Assembly (NCBI GenBank): GCA_019973155.2
Contig: BPQB01000020.1
Span: 186,001-250,000, forward strand
Length of the DNA stretch: 64,000 bases
Direction: 5' to 3'
Source: Phanerochaete sordida
Taxonomy: Eukaryota > Basidiomycota > Agaricomycetes > Polyporales > Phanerochaetaceae
The position numbers were made by a program, and so were the translations under genes. The notes under the pieces were generated by a model. The model saw nothing but the letters and a program-made list of their open reading frames with translations, was not told the DNA's origin and did not search any database. This document shows, piece by piece, positions 33,777-47,200 of the stretch (its first letter is position 1; the number at the start of each line of letters is the position of its first letter).

Positions 33777-36700
33777 GGCGGTCGTACAGGTCGTTTCATC
33801 GTACCTTTGCCCACGCGTTCCAGCGACATAGCGCGAGGCGGAGCTCGACACACGGCAGCGCGCAAGGCAAAGGTCGTCGTGAAAGTCGTGAGTCGTCATC
33901 GCGGTCGTGAATTGAATCGCGGGAAGGGGGCGCCGCGAGGACGCGGGCTCCTTTATGTCCGGAGCAAGGCACGCACGGACGTTCCCGCCTGTTTCGCCGG
34001 CGGTGGTGCGGGCGCTGGCCGCGCACCCTCGTCGCAGGCCATGATCGCCGTGGCGATCACGATCTTGCGCATTGTGGCCCCGATCGGCGTGGATAGGGGC
34101 TCGCGGGGCGTCATGCGCTGCGGCGGGACTGACATCGGGTTCTGCGGCGCGCCGAGGCGCATACGTGCGCCGACGCGCTGCACGCCTGGGTCGCACGGCG
34201 GGCTGCACCGAAGAATGGAGGGCGGACGACGGGCGTCGACGCCGCCGCCGAAGGCCTGCCTCCTATTTACCGAAGTGCGGAACAGCGAGGTGGCGTTTCC
34301 GTGTGCACCCTCGACGACGCTCTAGCCACAGGCACGCGTGCGCTGTGGACAGATGATGTCGGAGGGCGCAGACCCCCTCGCGCGTAGGCCTCATCGCCAC
34401 CTCCTGTATGCTACAAATACCCTCCAAATTTAGCACGTGGGTGCCGAGTGTAGCGTCAGGGGGCTCGACGCGACTTCTTCCCGCGCAGTGACTCAAGGTA
34501 ATTTTCGGTGTCGTGCTGAACGGCTTCTGTATCGCTTGCATTACATGCCCGGTCAGTAAACGGCCCACGCGGACGCATAGGAGCTACATACCTTTCAGAT
34601 TACGGCGCTTGCAGGCCGACCGCCTCAAATGTGGCGTCTCCTGCAGTGCTCCCTACGAGATTTTCTGCAGTGAAAGACGGTCTCGACGTTAGTAAGCAGT
34701 GCTGGAAGTACCATGTTCTGTACATTCAGACTGTGGTTGCTTTGCAGCACACTTGCGGCCAAAGGCAACAAGCTGGGCTTGGTTGTCCAGTGAGCGGACG
34801 TCATATTCCAGGGTTAGGGTTACATCCGGCTATTTCGCTCTGCGACTGATCCGCCCGCACATTCTGTTCAGCAACTTCGACACAGGCCGCTGCGCTCACA
34901 GAAACCGAGAAAGCCGTCGCCCGAGCCCACAGCCATCAGCTTGGTCTGCAGCGGTCGACACGGCCTTGCGGGCTAAAGTCCGTCGAGGTTCGCCCTGCGG
35001 CACCCGCTGCGTCATCACGCATCAAGCGTTTCTGTGCCTCGGATTGTCTCGTCGCTATCTCTCCCGTCGCCCCGCTTATGCTGCCTGTATGCGTCGTATG
35101 TCGCGCTTGGTAAGCCCCCGCGTGCGCCCCCGGATCACTGACGCCTTTGTGGGTCCGCTGCACAGCGGCGCCGCCTAGCTCGCTGACTAGCCCCGGACAG
35201 AGCACGCGCCGCCAGCCCCGCGGTGTGGCGCCGCCTAGCGAGCCCCGCACCGCCCGCGTGCGGCCACCGCCACCGCCGATTAGACTGTGCAGTGCCCCGC
35301 GCGCGGATCTGGATTCGCGGCACAGATCCGGCGTATTGTGTGCGCGCACGCCGCCAGACCGCAGCGCTGCCAGAGCGAGCCCGCCGCAGGTACGCCGCGC
35401 GCCATGACGCGTTTCGGTGGACCTTATCCGAGACACGCCCCTGGGCCCACGCGACGCCCCGCGGCGGGCGGGGCGCGGGCGACCGCGAGCTCGTCGCTCC
35501 ATCGGCTCTGCGGCGGCGCTGATAGCGCACGCGGCACAGCCCGCGCGTCGGCGGGTGCAGTGGCCGCGGCGCACGCAGCGAAGACGGCCTTCGTGGCGGC
35601 CCTGAGGGTAAGGCCTGACTCTTGGCGGTATTGGGTGCTTATCTCTGCTCAATACTCGCGTTCTTTGCGCAGATCCGGGCCCAATACCGATGCCGCCGCC
35701 CCGACAGTGCCACTCTTGGGCGAAATTGCCGCTTCCGCCGCCGCGCATGTCACGGTCCACGTGACGGCGCAACGCGCGCCTCGTGCCGCAGCGCGTCCTC
35801 GGGATCGTGAGAGATGCGGGCAAGGTTCGTGATATCGATCTCCTTGCGGCCGTCTCTGTCTTGCTGGCCTCAACGCGCCCGCGCCCCCCGCGTCTGCGTG
35901 CCCGGTCTCCATGCGAGCGACGTTTCAAGGCGCTGCTCCGTCAGTTTCGAGAGCCCCACGGCGACTGGGGTCAATGTCTGGCTCGTCGCCGTCGGTGGGA
36001 ACGGCCGCAGGCTTCCCTGCATAGCGTGCGTCCGCCATGTCCGCACCATTTGTCCAGTGTCCACTGATCTGATAAATACACAGGCACACGCATCGCGTCA
36101 TGGCCCGGCACAGCGGGTGCGCGCGCCAGGCCCGAGCGGATTTGAAATCCGAGCGCATGCCGACGCGCGCGCCACGCCTGGAGGCTCGCGCTGTGGCGGG
36201 CCGAGGGCGAGGGCGAGGGCCGCCCCTGCAGCACGCACGCCATGACGCTGTGGCGGCGCCGGCCGACGGGCCCAACGGGGCAAGGCGCGCGCGGCCGCGG
36301 CGCGGAGAGCACCTTGTGCGTGCAGCTGACCGTCTGCGCTTCTAGTCGTTCTGATCCCAAGGGCGCGTCGGCGATGTGCACGGGAAGAAGGCCCTCGATC
36401 CGGGCGGATTTCCCAGGCGGACACACCAAGAGGCTCTGAGCTCGAGGATCTAACGCCGGGCGCGGCTGGTGCTGGTCTGCCCAGATTGCTTGTTGTCATC
36501 GGCGACGCGCGAGCTGATGGCAGGCCTTGCGCTGGGTGCAGTGTTTTTTAGCTTGTAAAAAATACATTTTCGTTGCCCCTGTCCTAGCCCATATTTGGGC
36601 AGCAGCGGGGAGTCCTTGGCTGAGTCGACCTGTACCGCCACCTTGACCGCCCTCCGCTCGCTGTTGTTTCGCACCGAGCCCACCCTGCGGGAGGATAGCA

Positions 36701-37299
36701 AGAAGCTCAGTGCCATCTGCTCACTTGCATCAGCAGGCGCCGTAATTCAGCCGAAGCGCTTCTGGCTCTGGCATCGTGCCCGCCGACAAGAGCCTCGCAT
36801 CCTCTTTCTCTCTCCTCTCCTCGCCTGCGTCCCACTCCTTTCATCTTGTCCTTAACGAGGTCTCTCTCCCGTGCGAACGACCTCGACGACACACTCATTG
36901 GCTTGTAAATCTGTGTATGACCATTCGGGTGGTACGCAGTTTCCCTAGCTACTACCGCGCGTCCTGGGCAGCTTATCCAACTTTGTCTACCTGCCTGCGC
37001 ACTGGTCACACCCTGCATCCCGTCCCGCACGTTGCATGTTCACGTTCTGCCGCCCTTCGACTCTTCCGGCTGCCTCCCGTCCAGAACCGCCGGAGTTGTC
37101 TCGGTCGGCACCGTACGACGTAACGCTCCTCGTGTCCAGGCAAGTGTCCAGTTCGCTACTCCTTGCACAGGATCTCTATTGACCGCACATCGTGTTCGTT
37201 GCGCATCGTCTTCTGCACTTCCTGTTCGCCTACCCCGCATGATCAACAGTCAACGATTACCGGGCCCAACACATACTGCCCCTGCCGACACGCTCGCTC
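33777..37299. other. GC- and CpG-rich gene-poor region upstream of the kinase gene
   Basis: About 3.5 kb with no supportable gene. Frames on both strands are open for up to ~330 codons, but they are Arg/Ala/Gly-rich and lack motifs. Several overlap on opposite strands, as expected from GC-rich noncoding DNA. From about 36.5 kb the sequence becomes less GC-rich, with a T/A run (about 36541-36570) and pyrimidine-rich tracts (36790-36880, 37060-37220). These are plausible 5'-leader or promoter sequence for the kinase. A simple GAGGGC repeat lies near 36205. Confidence 0.45.
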
Positions 37300-40200
37300 A
37301 TGGCCACAGCGGTGCTGCCTTCCCAGAAACCTAGCGTGCATACCACCGATCCGTTTCATATGGCGTCTTCCTCCGGCGCAGACGCGACAACCTCTCGTCG
37401 GGCGGCCGTCGCGTCTTCATCTCGGCAGCAGCCGTCCAGTTCCCAGCTGTCCACGACCACGCCGTCTGACAACCGTCCCAGGACATTCAGTCGCCTGCGC
37501 ACCTCGCTTGAGAACACCCTGCGGTCTGGCAGCAGGCTGCGAAGCAAGCCGTCCGTGGATGAGGTGGGCATGCTCTCGGCAGGCAAGGGCAAGGAGAGGG
37601 CCGCTCCGGGGACAGAGGACGTGGTGGCAACGAAAGAGCGATCGAAATCAAGTATGTTATCTAAGGTTTCTTTTCGCCGCCCTGCGAGCAAAGAACCCGG
37701 TGCCCAATCAGCTGGCCTGCCCGCTGCATCTGGCTCCAGGGTAGAAGCGGACAAAGTGGAGAAAGATAGGGACAAGAGCAAAGTTCGCCAGCCAGGCCAT
37801 ACAAGCTTCGAGGCGCCATCGCTCCGGCAGGCAAGCATGTCTTCACCCGCCATCCATCTCGTCTCGGAGGCGTTCCCGTCGCCGTACTCGCCCTTCGCGC
37901 TCCCCGCCGCGTCGTCCTCGAACGTCTCCGCGCTGGTGTCCCCGCCCCGGGAGCGGCCACGGCGGTCGAATGACAAGGGCACCATCAGCACGAAGGAGAT
38001 CAGCGGCCCCCTCCCCCTAGCCTCAGTCGCGCGGCGCGACTCCCGGTCCAACGGCACATCCATGGCTTCGGGCGAACAGAAATCCTCAAAACACAGGCCA
38101 CCGCCTGTGTCGACCGCCCTGGCAAACGCTAGCACCTCGCGAGGGCGCATGTCCCTCGACTCGCAGCTTGACACGCCAACGACCAGCCGGACGCGCGCAG
38201 GCCCGCGCACGTCAGACTCGATTCCCCCGTCGCCCACGCCGAAAGCGGGGCACGTTGCGGGGACGCTAGCAAAGCGCGCCGCAGCCAGCACGAGCCACCT
38301 GCCGCTGGGCGACAGTCTGCCCTCGCCGTCCACACCAGGTCAGTTCAGCCGTCAGCAGGCCCGGTCGCCCTCGCGCACGCCAACGCACCGTGCGCGCCAG
38401 CCGAGTGCCTCGGCCTCGACCTCCCATCTGCCCCTATCGTCGCCGACGACGCCGCGCAGGCCGTCTGGCGAGATCCCACGGCGGTCCGTGGAAGCCCCCA
38501 GAAGCAGCATTTCCCCGGCGACCTCGCGCGCAGCGTCTCCTTCGACGCCCATGCGGCCTCGTGCGGCATCACCCCCGCAACGCAACTTCTCGCCCAGCCT
38601 CAGCCACCTGCGTGCCGTGAATCCGTCCACGACCTCCCTCGCAACGGCTGCCACACCGGAGCAACGCGAGCTTGTACGAAACGCGGCGAGTTTGCTGATC
38701 AAGGAGATGTTGAAGCCGCCATCGCAAGTACGAGAATCGGGCTTGGATCCAAAGGATTACGAGGAGGTGGAGCTGAGGCTGCGGTCGTTGGCGAGGCTGG
38801 AGAGGGTATGGGGGAAAAGTGGGCAGGGGACAATCAGTGCGACTCAGCTGAGCAGTGTGAGTACAAATGGGTCGACAGGGCTAGGCGCAGGCGGCGAAGA
38901 ACGGGAGCGAAGGTACTTCGGCGAGGCTTTGCGAGACGGTTATGTACTCTGCCAGTACGTCCTTCCTCTCTATTCTTGTAACCCTGGCTCCGCAGTCCGG
39001 TGAGGGTCGCTGACTTAATGCGCCTTGTCTTGTGTTACAGGCTCGTGAACAAACTGCACCCTGGGCTCATTTCCCGCGTCGACAAGCGCGAGGATGGCTT
39101 TATGCGGACGTCGAACGTAACGAGGTTTCTCGCGGCTTGCTCGTCCCTGGGCGTCCCACCGGAAGAGCTGTTTCATCGAGACGATCTCATCGAGAGTACG
39201 CCCGACTCCATGGCTCGCGTGGCGAAGAGTGTTATTGCTTTGCTCCGCGTGACAGAGTTCCCCGCCGTCGACAGATCCAAGTTCGTGCAGGGTCAGGGCT
39301 CCCAGGCCCAGCGATCACCCACGAGTCCATACGGCCACGGCACCCTGTCCAGGGCAGCGGCTTCGACGCCAAACCTTGGAACAGCGCAGCGCTCGGCCTC
39401 TCCACCTACCCTTGGCACGCCGGTGCACAGGAAGCGTGTCAGCCCCACCCAGCCCGCTCTTCCGACGGTGCGGTCCGACAGTCCAAACGAGTCGGACTCC
39501 GAGGGCAGCAAGACTGCAGGTCGCCTTGAGAGCACCGTCGCCGGAAGCGACGGCGAGCAAGACGACGTTTACCCCATGCCCCAGCTCCCGCCACGCTCGC
39601 CCCTGCGCCCCAGGGTCGCGCCAGGGACAGACCGGATATCGGTAGCCGACTCAACGCGGGCGTCGGTCGGCGACTCCATCCGCGCTTCCCTGGCTGACTC
39701 GTTGGCGCCGCCGTCGCCGATCCGGCAGTCGCTGGCGTCCAGTCAGATGACGGATGCCTCGGGCCTCTTCGACATCCGGAGCAGGCGCAACAGCGAGTCG
39801 CAGAACAGCAAGTTCGGAACGCTCCGGACGATGACCACCGAGGCAACGTCCTTCGTTCCGTCCGAGAACCCGTCGTTGAACCAGACTGATGCCAAGTTCC
39901 TCGCGGAGGAGATGTCGCGCCGGCGGAGCAACGAGTCGACGCGCCCGCCGCGCGAGCGCAGGCCGAGTGAGACCGCTATCGTGGACTTGACGAGGGTGGT
40001 AGAGGAGAACGAGGACAGCAGCACGAGCGCCAAGGCGACCAGCCGGGCCAGTCGTTCAAATGGTACGGCGGAACCGCCCCAGCCGTCAACACCCCAGAGA
40101 CCGAAGCTGTCGGCGATCCGATTAGGGAAAGGAAAGTGGCCTGACGACTTCCTGGACGCTTTTCCTGTTCCGAAGGAAAGTGGGACCGCTTATCTGGACG

Positions 40201-42997
40201 ACGACGACCTGCGACCGCCGTCTCCGCAGGCGTCACGCCCACATTCCCCGCGACAGTTCTCACCACCAGCATCCCCGCTGTCCATCTCGCCGCCACGTAA
40301 GCTCGCCATTACCGGCGCCTCTCGTCCAAACGGGAGTGTCGAGTCGCTGCCCCAGTTCCCCCGCCGGCCAAGCCACCGATCACGGCACAGCGTCGACGCG
40401 CCAGGCCTGCTCCCCAAGACCGATGCCCTGCTCCGCAGAGACTCGAGCCCTGACGGCGGCAGCGTCTCGCCGAGCCCGCGTATCATGATCAGGCGGAGCA
40501 GTACGCGAACGGGCCCGACAAACCGCAACGGCATCTACATCCCGCGCGGCGGCGACGCCGAGGACCCGCCATCACAGGGCAGCGACGAGCTGCCCGTGCC
40601 GTTCCCGTCGTCGCGGCGCGTGTCGGGCGAGACGTCGTCGACGCCGCCGCAGGCCGTGCACTTCCCGCCGGACCTCGTCGCGAAGACGTCGTCGGGCGCA
40701 GCGGCGGAGGAACGTCCACGGATGCCCCGTGGCCGCTTCCAGAGCGAGATCGACGGCGCGAGTTCGCGGCGACGCCCACGACCGCAGTCGTACGACGACG
40801 CGGGCGCGAAGCCACGCCGGTCGAGGTTCGAGAGCATGGTCAACCTGGGTGCTGCGAGCGGGACCGCGAGTGCGAGCGATCTTATGCCCCGGAACGAGGG
40901 CAGTGCTGTTCGGCAAACGTTGATTGTGAAGGAGGACGGCAAGCTGTCGACGCAGTTCGTAAGTGTCAGAGTTTACTCGCATCCGTGCTCGCAGGCTGAG
41001 AACGCACCTCTTTTGTAGCAACTCGGGAACTGCATCGGCAGAGGGCAGTTTGGGGCGGTGTACCGGGCGCTGAACCTAGGCACGGGGCAGATGGTCGCTG
41101 TCAAGCGTATCGGGCTTGACGGGCTCAAGGAAGAGGAGATCTCTCAGCTCATGAAGGAGGTCGACCTCGTCAAGAGCCTCTCGCATCCAAGCATTGTCAA
41201 GTACGAGGGCATGGCCAGGGACGAGAACACCTTGAGCATCGTTCTTGAGTACGTGTCATCTACTGCGCCGCTCCGCTTTGTGTGGTGTGCTGACGCTTGT
41301 CGGCAGGTACGCCGAGAACGGCTCTCTTGGCCAGACCCTGAAGGCTTTCGGCAAGCTTAACGAGCGGCTCGTCGCCGGCTACGTCGTCAAGATCCTCGAG
41401 GGCCTGCACTACCTGCACACGAGCGACGTAGTGCACTGCGACCTCAAGGCCGCCAACATCTTGACGACGAAGAACGGAAACGTGAAGCTCTCTGACTTTG
41501 GCGTCTCGCTCAATCTGCGCGCGATGGAGAGGGAAATGAACAACGTTGCTGGCACACCGAATTGGATGGCCCCCGAGGTGATCGAGCTCAAAGGTGCTTC
41601 GACCAAATCGGACATCTGGTCGCTCGGTTGCACTGTCATCGAACTGCTGACCGGTCGGCCCCCGTACGGGGACATTGCCAATAGCATGTCTGGTATGTAA
41701 CACCATACTAACTGTTAAAATGCTACCTTTCTAATCGGATCTACAGTCATGTTCCGTATCGTTGAAGACGATATGCCTCCTCTTCCGGAGGGTACCTCTC
41801 ATTCGCTCAAGGATTTCCTGCGCCAGTGCTTCCACAAGGAACCCTCCATGCGCCCCAGTGCAGAAGAGCTCTGTGAACATGAATGGCTGAAGTCTAACTG
41901 GGCCGCGCACATCAAGGAGATTCGCCTGCAAGACAGCATCCCGTTCTTGCGCCGCGTCAGCGCGGATTTGCAGAAGTCTGAGGCTATCAAGTATCTCGCC
42001 AAGGTTGAGATGCCGGAGTTGGACCGCGTCACTCCTCGCTCTACTCCCGATACCGCTCCAATGTCGCCTCTCGCGCGCCGGTTATCACACGAAGCGCTCT
42101 CTCCCCGCGATCACTCGTTTGTGCGGACAACCTTTGCGAAACGTGAGTTTCATTCATAAGTTTAAAGTCTAATGCGCGATTACTGATGTCAGTCACGCAG
42201 CGGTGATATGTCGCGTCTGCCATGAGAGTCTGAAGAAGAACGCCGTCCTTTGTGAATCATGCAGTCTCATTTGCCACGCTCGTTGCGCCAACCAAGCCCC
42301 TCCAACCTGCGACCTTCGCGCTCAGCTCCTGCTCTACGCTCAATACGCGGAGAGCGGAACTCCCAACAGTGCTTTGAGTAACCCTCTCGACTTCCTTGCT
42401 GCCCACAGCGCCCTCCATACTCCCCCGACACCCATGTCTGATGCTGGGATGTCTTCCCGGACCAGCGTCGATGCCTCCGTGATTTCCAGCCCATCGCCGT
42501 CCCAGTCACCTCCTCCTAGCCACCACCCTCCCACTGCCTACAGAGTGCTCTCTGCCTTCAAGCGCTCCCGGTCCTTCATCAACAACCACAACAACGAGGG
42601 TACCCAGTCTGGGACGAACAGCCCCTCGTCCAAGGGCCTGTCTCGGAAGACTTCGATCCTGAGGCGCAACCCGCCTCCGGTCAAGGAGCGCCCCTCTTCG
42701 GTCGCCAGCAGCAGCGCGTCTCCGCCAAGCGCGAGTCTCCGTAGCGCCGTGACGGCTGACAGCTTCCACAGCCGGCCCGACACCGTGCGGCAGTCTGCGA
42801 TCTCTATTGTCGAGACGGACGTGTCCGTCGGAGAGCGCACCGATGCCCGGCTTTCGAGAATGACCTCGTTCTCAGGCGTGTCGATGGTCGACGCCGACGA
42901 GGCACGTTCGATCGCTATCTCGGGCGACGTGCTCTCAGGCACCACGCGGGGGAAGCGCGACTCGAAAGGCGAGAAGGGCGGGTGCCTCGTACAGTGA
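37300..42997 (+). CDS. Cdc15/SepH-like protein kinase with CH-like and C1-like domains and C-terminal CLVQ
   Basis: Six exons (37300-38954, 39041-40958, 41019-41248, 41307-41692, 41747-42142, 42201-42997) give 1793 residues in one frame. A Ser/Pro-rich N-region leads to a CH-like domain at ~460-635 ([61 protein letters not shown]). A ~550-residue linker follows. The kinase domain (~1192-1450) has [15 protein letters not shown], the non-RD loop [11 protein letters not shown] and [13 protein letters not shown], closest to the septation/mitotic-exit kinases Cdc15, SepH and Cdc7. A C1-like Cys/His segment ([21 protein letters not shown]) comes next, then a Ser-rich tail ending KGGCLVQ, a possible CaaX box. 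The likely role is cytokinesis signalling. The kinase lies C-terminally, unlike yeast Cdc15. Confidence 0.85.
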
Positions 42998-44146
42998 GCG
43001 CGCCCCGTCTTCCACTCCATGATATTGTTATTCCTTATCCCCCTCCGTATCATAAACGCTTTGTCTTCTTGCTCTGCTTTGGATATTTCTTCGCATCGTA
43101 CCTGTGTATCATATACCATCCACCGCACATGCAGCTCCTTCCATTGCACTTTCCTCATCGTCGCTCAGAGACTTTCTATTCATTCGCGTACATAGCACAC
43201 ATAGAGGTCCCCGTTATACGTTTGCGGCCTCTGTAATCGATTCCCCCTAGTAATTGTACGTACCCCTCGCTCAATACACTCACCCCAGCCCTCGCGGCAC
43301 CCCGCTTTTCGACTCGATTGCCTGTAATTCGTTCTGGCGATTGTCTTGTTTTGCGAGGTCTTAGACAGAGAGCTGATGCTGACTACTGTAATATTATCTA
43401 CCACTGCCAATAGACCCATATCTCGTTGCAATTGCGCCTTTCGAGGCTGGGCGATCCTGACACAGACAAATTAATGTCAATATTTGCCGGCGCCCGCAAG
43501 AGCCTGGTGGCGTCCGAGGCGCAGTTGATTACACGTGGCCGAGGACTCTGTTCCTGAGTTTTCCTTTCGAACTCACACCCGGCCTCGACTATGGACAACA
43601 TCGCAAGATGGTCAGTTTCTGGCCCCTGTCTTGCAAGCCTATCTCTGATCCTAGAAGTATCGAGAGCTGACTCTTTTTGCAACCAGAACCCGCGCTGCCG
43701 TCGCTGCCGACCAGTGACAAATTGAATCGTCCGCGTCCACATGGTCCATCTCTAAGCTGGAGCGTCGGGTGCTGCCAATGTGAACCATTCGCGTCCTCTC
43801 CAGACGATGGCGCGATGTTCATAACGGCTCAGTACACCTCCGAACTGGCCATCACCAAGTTCCGGGACGGGAACGTTTGATCTGTGCCTTCCGATTTAAC
43901 GATTGCGCGCTGGCAGAGCCATTCAAGCACCACACCCACACGCTCCCGGACGCCTTGCGCAAGAATTCGCCATTGCACTGCCCGACTTCGAGAGCTGCCT
44001 CGGGCCTCCAACGTTCAGCCAGCAATACGCCCTCCGACCTTGCGCCGCGCGCCCAGGGCTCCGACTGCCTTGTGCAGCCGCGAGGGCGAGAATTGCACCA
44101 GAGAATTCTGCGATGTCGCAGTGGCCGTGTGCCGCGCGTGGAGGGC
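42998..44146. other. gene-free spacer between the kinase and oligopeptide transporter genes
   Basis: Only short frames without motifs. The first ~250 bp are T-rich, fitting a 3' region. The remainder presumably holds the transporter promoter. Confidence 0.5.
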
Positions 44147-44155
44147 CATAAGAGC
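44147..44155 (+). promoter_or_regulatory. TATA-like element CATAAGAGC before the oligopeptide transporter gene
   Basis: CATAAGAGC lies 61 bp before the start codon. The same nine bases occur 57 bp before the start of the second transporter gene at 63.7 kb, while the flanks differ. Position and conservation suggest a core promoter element. Confidence 0.4.
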
Positions 44156-44207
44156 CCGCTCCTGGTGCGCACGGGCAGCCGTGGAACTCACGACGCTTTG
44201 GCCCCCC

Positions 44208-47200
44208 ATGTCCGGCCCCAACGCCCTCGCTGATCTTCCCGTCCTCCGGGATCCCGTCGAGTCCATCGACGAGAAGAAGGCGGTGCACGACGGCGACGAT
44301 GTCGTCCACGACGGCGCGCTCAAGGAGACGGAATCGTCGTTCGGCAAGGACGGTTCGTCCGCCGAGGACCTCTCCTACCGCGAGGGCGCACTCCTCGTGA
44401 ACGGCGAGCCCGTCATCCGCAACGGAGAGGACGTCTCGAACTTCCTGTTCGACGTCAGGGACGACGGTGACCCGTCTCTGACCTTCCGGTCTATCTTCCT
44501 CGGTACCCTGTTTGCCGGCTTGGGTGCTGCCATGTGCCAGGTATATCACTTGACTTGTCCATAGTCACGAGTGGGGCTAACCTCAGGCGCAGATTTATAT
44601 CTTCAAGCCGCTTCAAGTAACGGTGTCGACGGTGTTCTTGCTCTTGCTGATATACTCCGTCGGCAATGCGTGGGCAGCCTTCCTTCCTCGGGCATCGTGG
44701 GTAGAGAACACCCGCTTCGCGCGGCTCGGACCCTTCCTCGACTTTATCAACCCTGGAGAGTTCCGACTGAAAGAGGTGTGTCTCATACCGGCCATTGTTG
44801 TCGCCTATCCGCTCACAGAATGTGCAGCATGTCATCGCTTCTCTGGTCGCCTCGACTGCAGCGTATGGAAGTAGTTCGGTCAACAACTTCGCTGTGCAAA
44901 GGGTAAGGGTTACCTATCTCTCCATCGAGGTACAAGGCTAAATGAAATTATGGTCAGCTCTATTACGACACCAATGTCCATGCTACTACCGCAGTTCTAG
45001 CGACTTTCTCGACCGCTTGCTTCGGCTACGGCATCGTCGGGCTCCTGCGGCCGCTGACAGTGTACCCAAGCGAGATGGTGTACTGGGCGGTGAGTTCCCC
45101 CACCCACATGTTTCTCGATGTTGTCTGACAGTCCGGCGACAGAATCTGCCAACCGTCTCGATCTTCCAGGCACTACACTTTGACACGAAAGGGAACAAGA
45201 AGCGCGTGAAGCTCTTCTGGACAGCCTTCACTGGCATGTTCTGCTACGAAATCTTTCCGTCCTACATCTTCCCCCTCCTCAACGGTGTCAACGTCATCTG
45301 TCTCGCGACGCAGCACGCGCCGACGAAGACTCAGGATATCATCACCAACCTTTTCGGTGGTACGGACGGTAACGAGGGCCTTGGCTTCCTATCGTTCGGT
45401 TTCGACTGGCAGTACATCACCTCGACGTAAGCCTGTCGATCTTTCCTGTGCGCCTTGATCTGACGCTGCCCGCTAGGACCATGAGTTACCCGATTGTACA
45501 GCAGGGTGCGTTTCGTGCCCTCGATGATGTTGTCCCGCGTTTCTGACCAGGCTTGTGCAGCTAATTCATGGTTCGGCATCGCCATCTGCTACATCGCCAT
45601 CATGGGTATCTACTACTCGAATGTCTGGAACGTACGTCGCCTTCCTATGGAGCCCCTTCGCAACCATTGAGCCCGGTCGCACACAGTCGCTGTCCTTCCC
45701 GATGCTCTCCACGTCGCTGTTCGCCCAGAACGGCACGCGGTACCCACAGTCTGCCGTCTTCGGGAGCACCTTCACCCTGAACCAGACCGCGCTCAACGAG
45801 GTCGGCCTCCCCGCCCTGACCGGTGCGCGCCCTCCTCACCTGCATCGCTCATTCACACTGACGTCGCGCCCAGGGTCAAACGCATGGGCGAACCTGTGCG
45901 CGAACCTCGCGATCGGCGGGCTCATCGCGCACTGCATCCTCTTCTGGGGCCCGTACATCGTCGCGTCGTTCAAGCAGGCGCGCGCAGGCACGCAGCCGGA
46001 TCGGCACTGGCAGGCGATGCAGAAGTACGACGAGGCGCCGTGGTACTGGTACGCCGCGCTCCTTGTGCTCGCGTTCTTTGCCGGTGGGTCGCATGTGCGC
46101 CGGACGTGTGCGGGGTGCTGATGGCTGCCGCAGGCCTGATCGTGGTGTTCAAGGGCGAGACGACGCTGCCGTGGTACGGGTACATCGTCGCTCTTGTGCT
46201 CGGCGGTACGCGTCTTCCCCGTCTCTTGCGAAGCGCCAGGCTGATACGTCCTCCAGGTGTCATCACGCCGTTCTCGACCCTGCTGTATGCGCGCATGGGG
46301 AACGGTATCGCGACGAACCAGCTGATGAAGATGGTCGCGGGCGCGGTCAACCCAGGGAAGCCCGTCGCTAATCTCTACGTACGTCGTCCCTTCTCCGATG
46401 CTCGCCGAGGCGCTCGTCTGACACTGCACACAGTTTTCCATGTGGAGCCACGATGTCGTCTCGACGTCTATCGGCCTCGCGGGTGACCTGAAGATGGGCC
46501 AATACCTCAAGATCCCGCCGCGTGTCATGTTCTTGACGCAGGTGTGGGGGACGATTTTGGGTGCCATCGTCAACTATGGTATGTTATAATGAACTTAGCG
46601 AGCTCATGGATGCACGCTGATAACTCTTGTAGCTGTCATGGTCTCTATCGTTGACGCGCAGCGCGAGGTCCTCCTTGATCCTATTGGTACCGCTGTCTGG
46701 GTAAGCGCGATTTACTACTTCGTGTATCGGATGTTGCTTATATCTTCAATTTGTAGTCTGGGCAATACGTACAGAGCCTGAACAGTGCAGCTGTGACATG
46801 GTCGATGGCTAAGCAGCTGTATTCGCCGAGCGGTCCCTACTTCATCATCCCCATGGGCCTCGTCATTGGCATCGGGCCGACGATCATCCAGTGGTTCATC
46901 GGCAAGGTGGGATCCCTCGATCTTCTGTGCTACGATCAGGTTTCTGACTAGGAAGTGCAGCGCTGGGAGAAGATCGGGCCCGTCAAAGTGAACGACATCC
47001 TGCTTCCCATCATCTACCAGTACATGCAGTGGATGAGCTCGGGCACGAACTCGCCCATGCTGATGACTATCATCGTCGGCATCATTTCGCAGGTCTGGCT
47101 GCGGCGATACCACCCCGGGTGGTACAAAAAGTACAACTATATTCTCGGTGGTGCGCTCGACGGCGGCGCGCAGGTCATGATATTTGTCCTCTCGTTCGCC

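Noticed and set aside
34805..34820. Telomere-like GGGTTAGGGTTA
   Set aside because: Only about two units; too short to be a telomere relic or to indicate a chromosome end.
34936..35928. 330-codon minus-strand frame in GC-rich DNA
   Set aside because: Arg/Gly/Ala-rich with no ordered segments; opposite-strand frames of similar length overlap it. Typical of GC-rich noncoding sequence.
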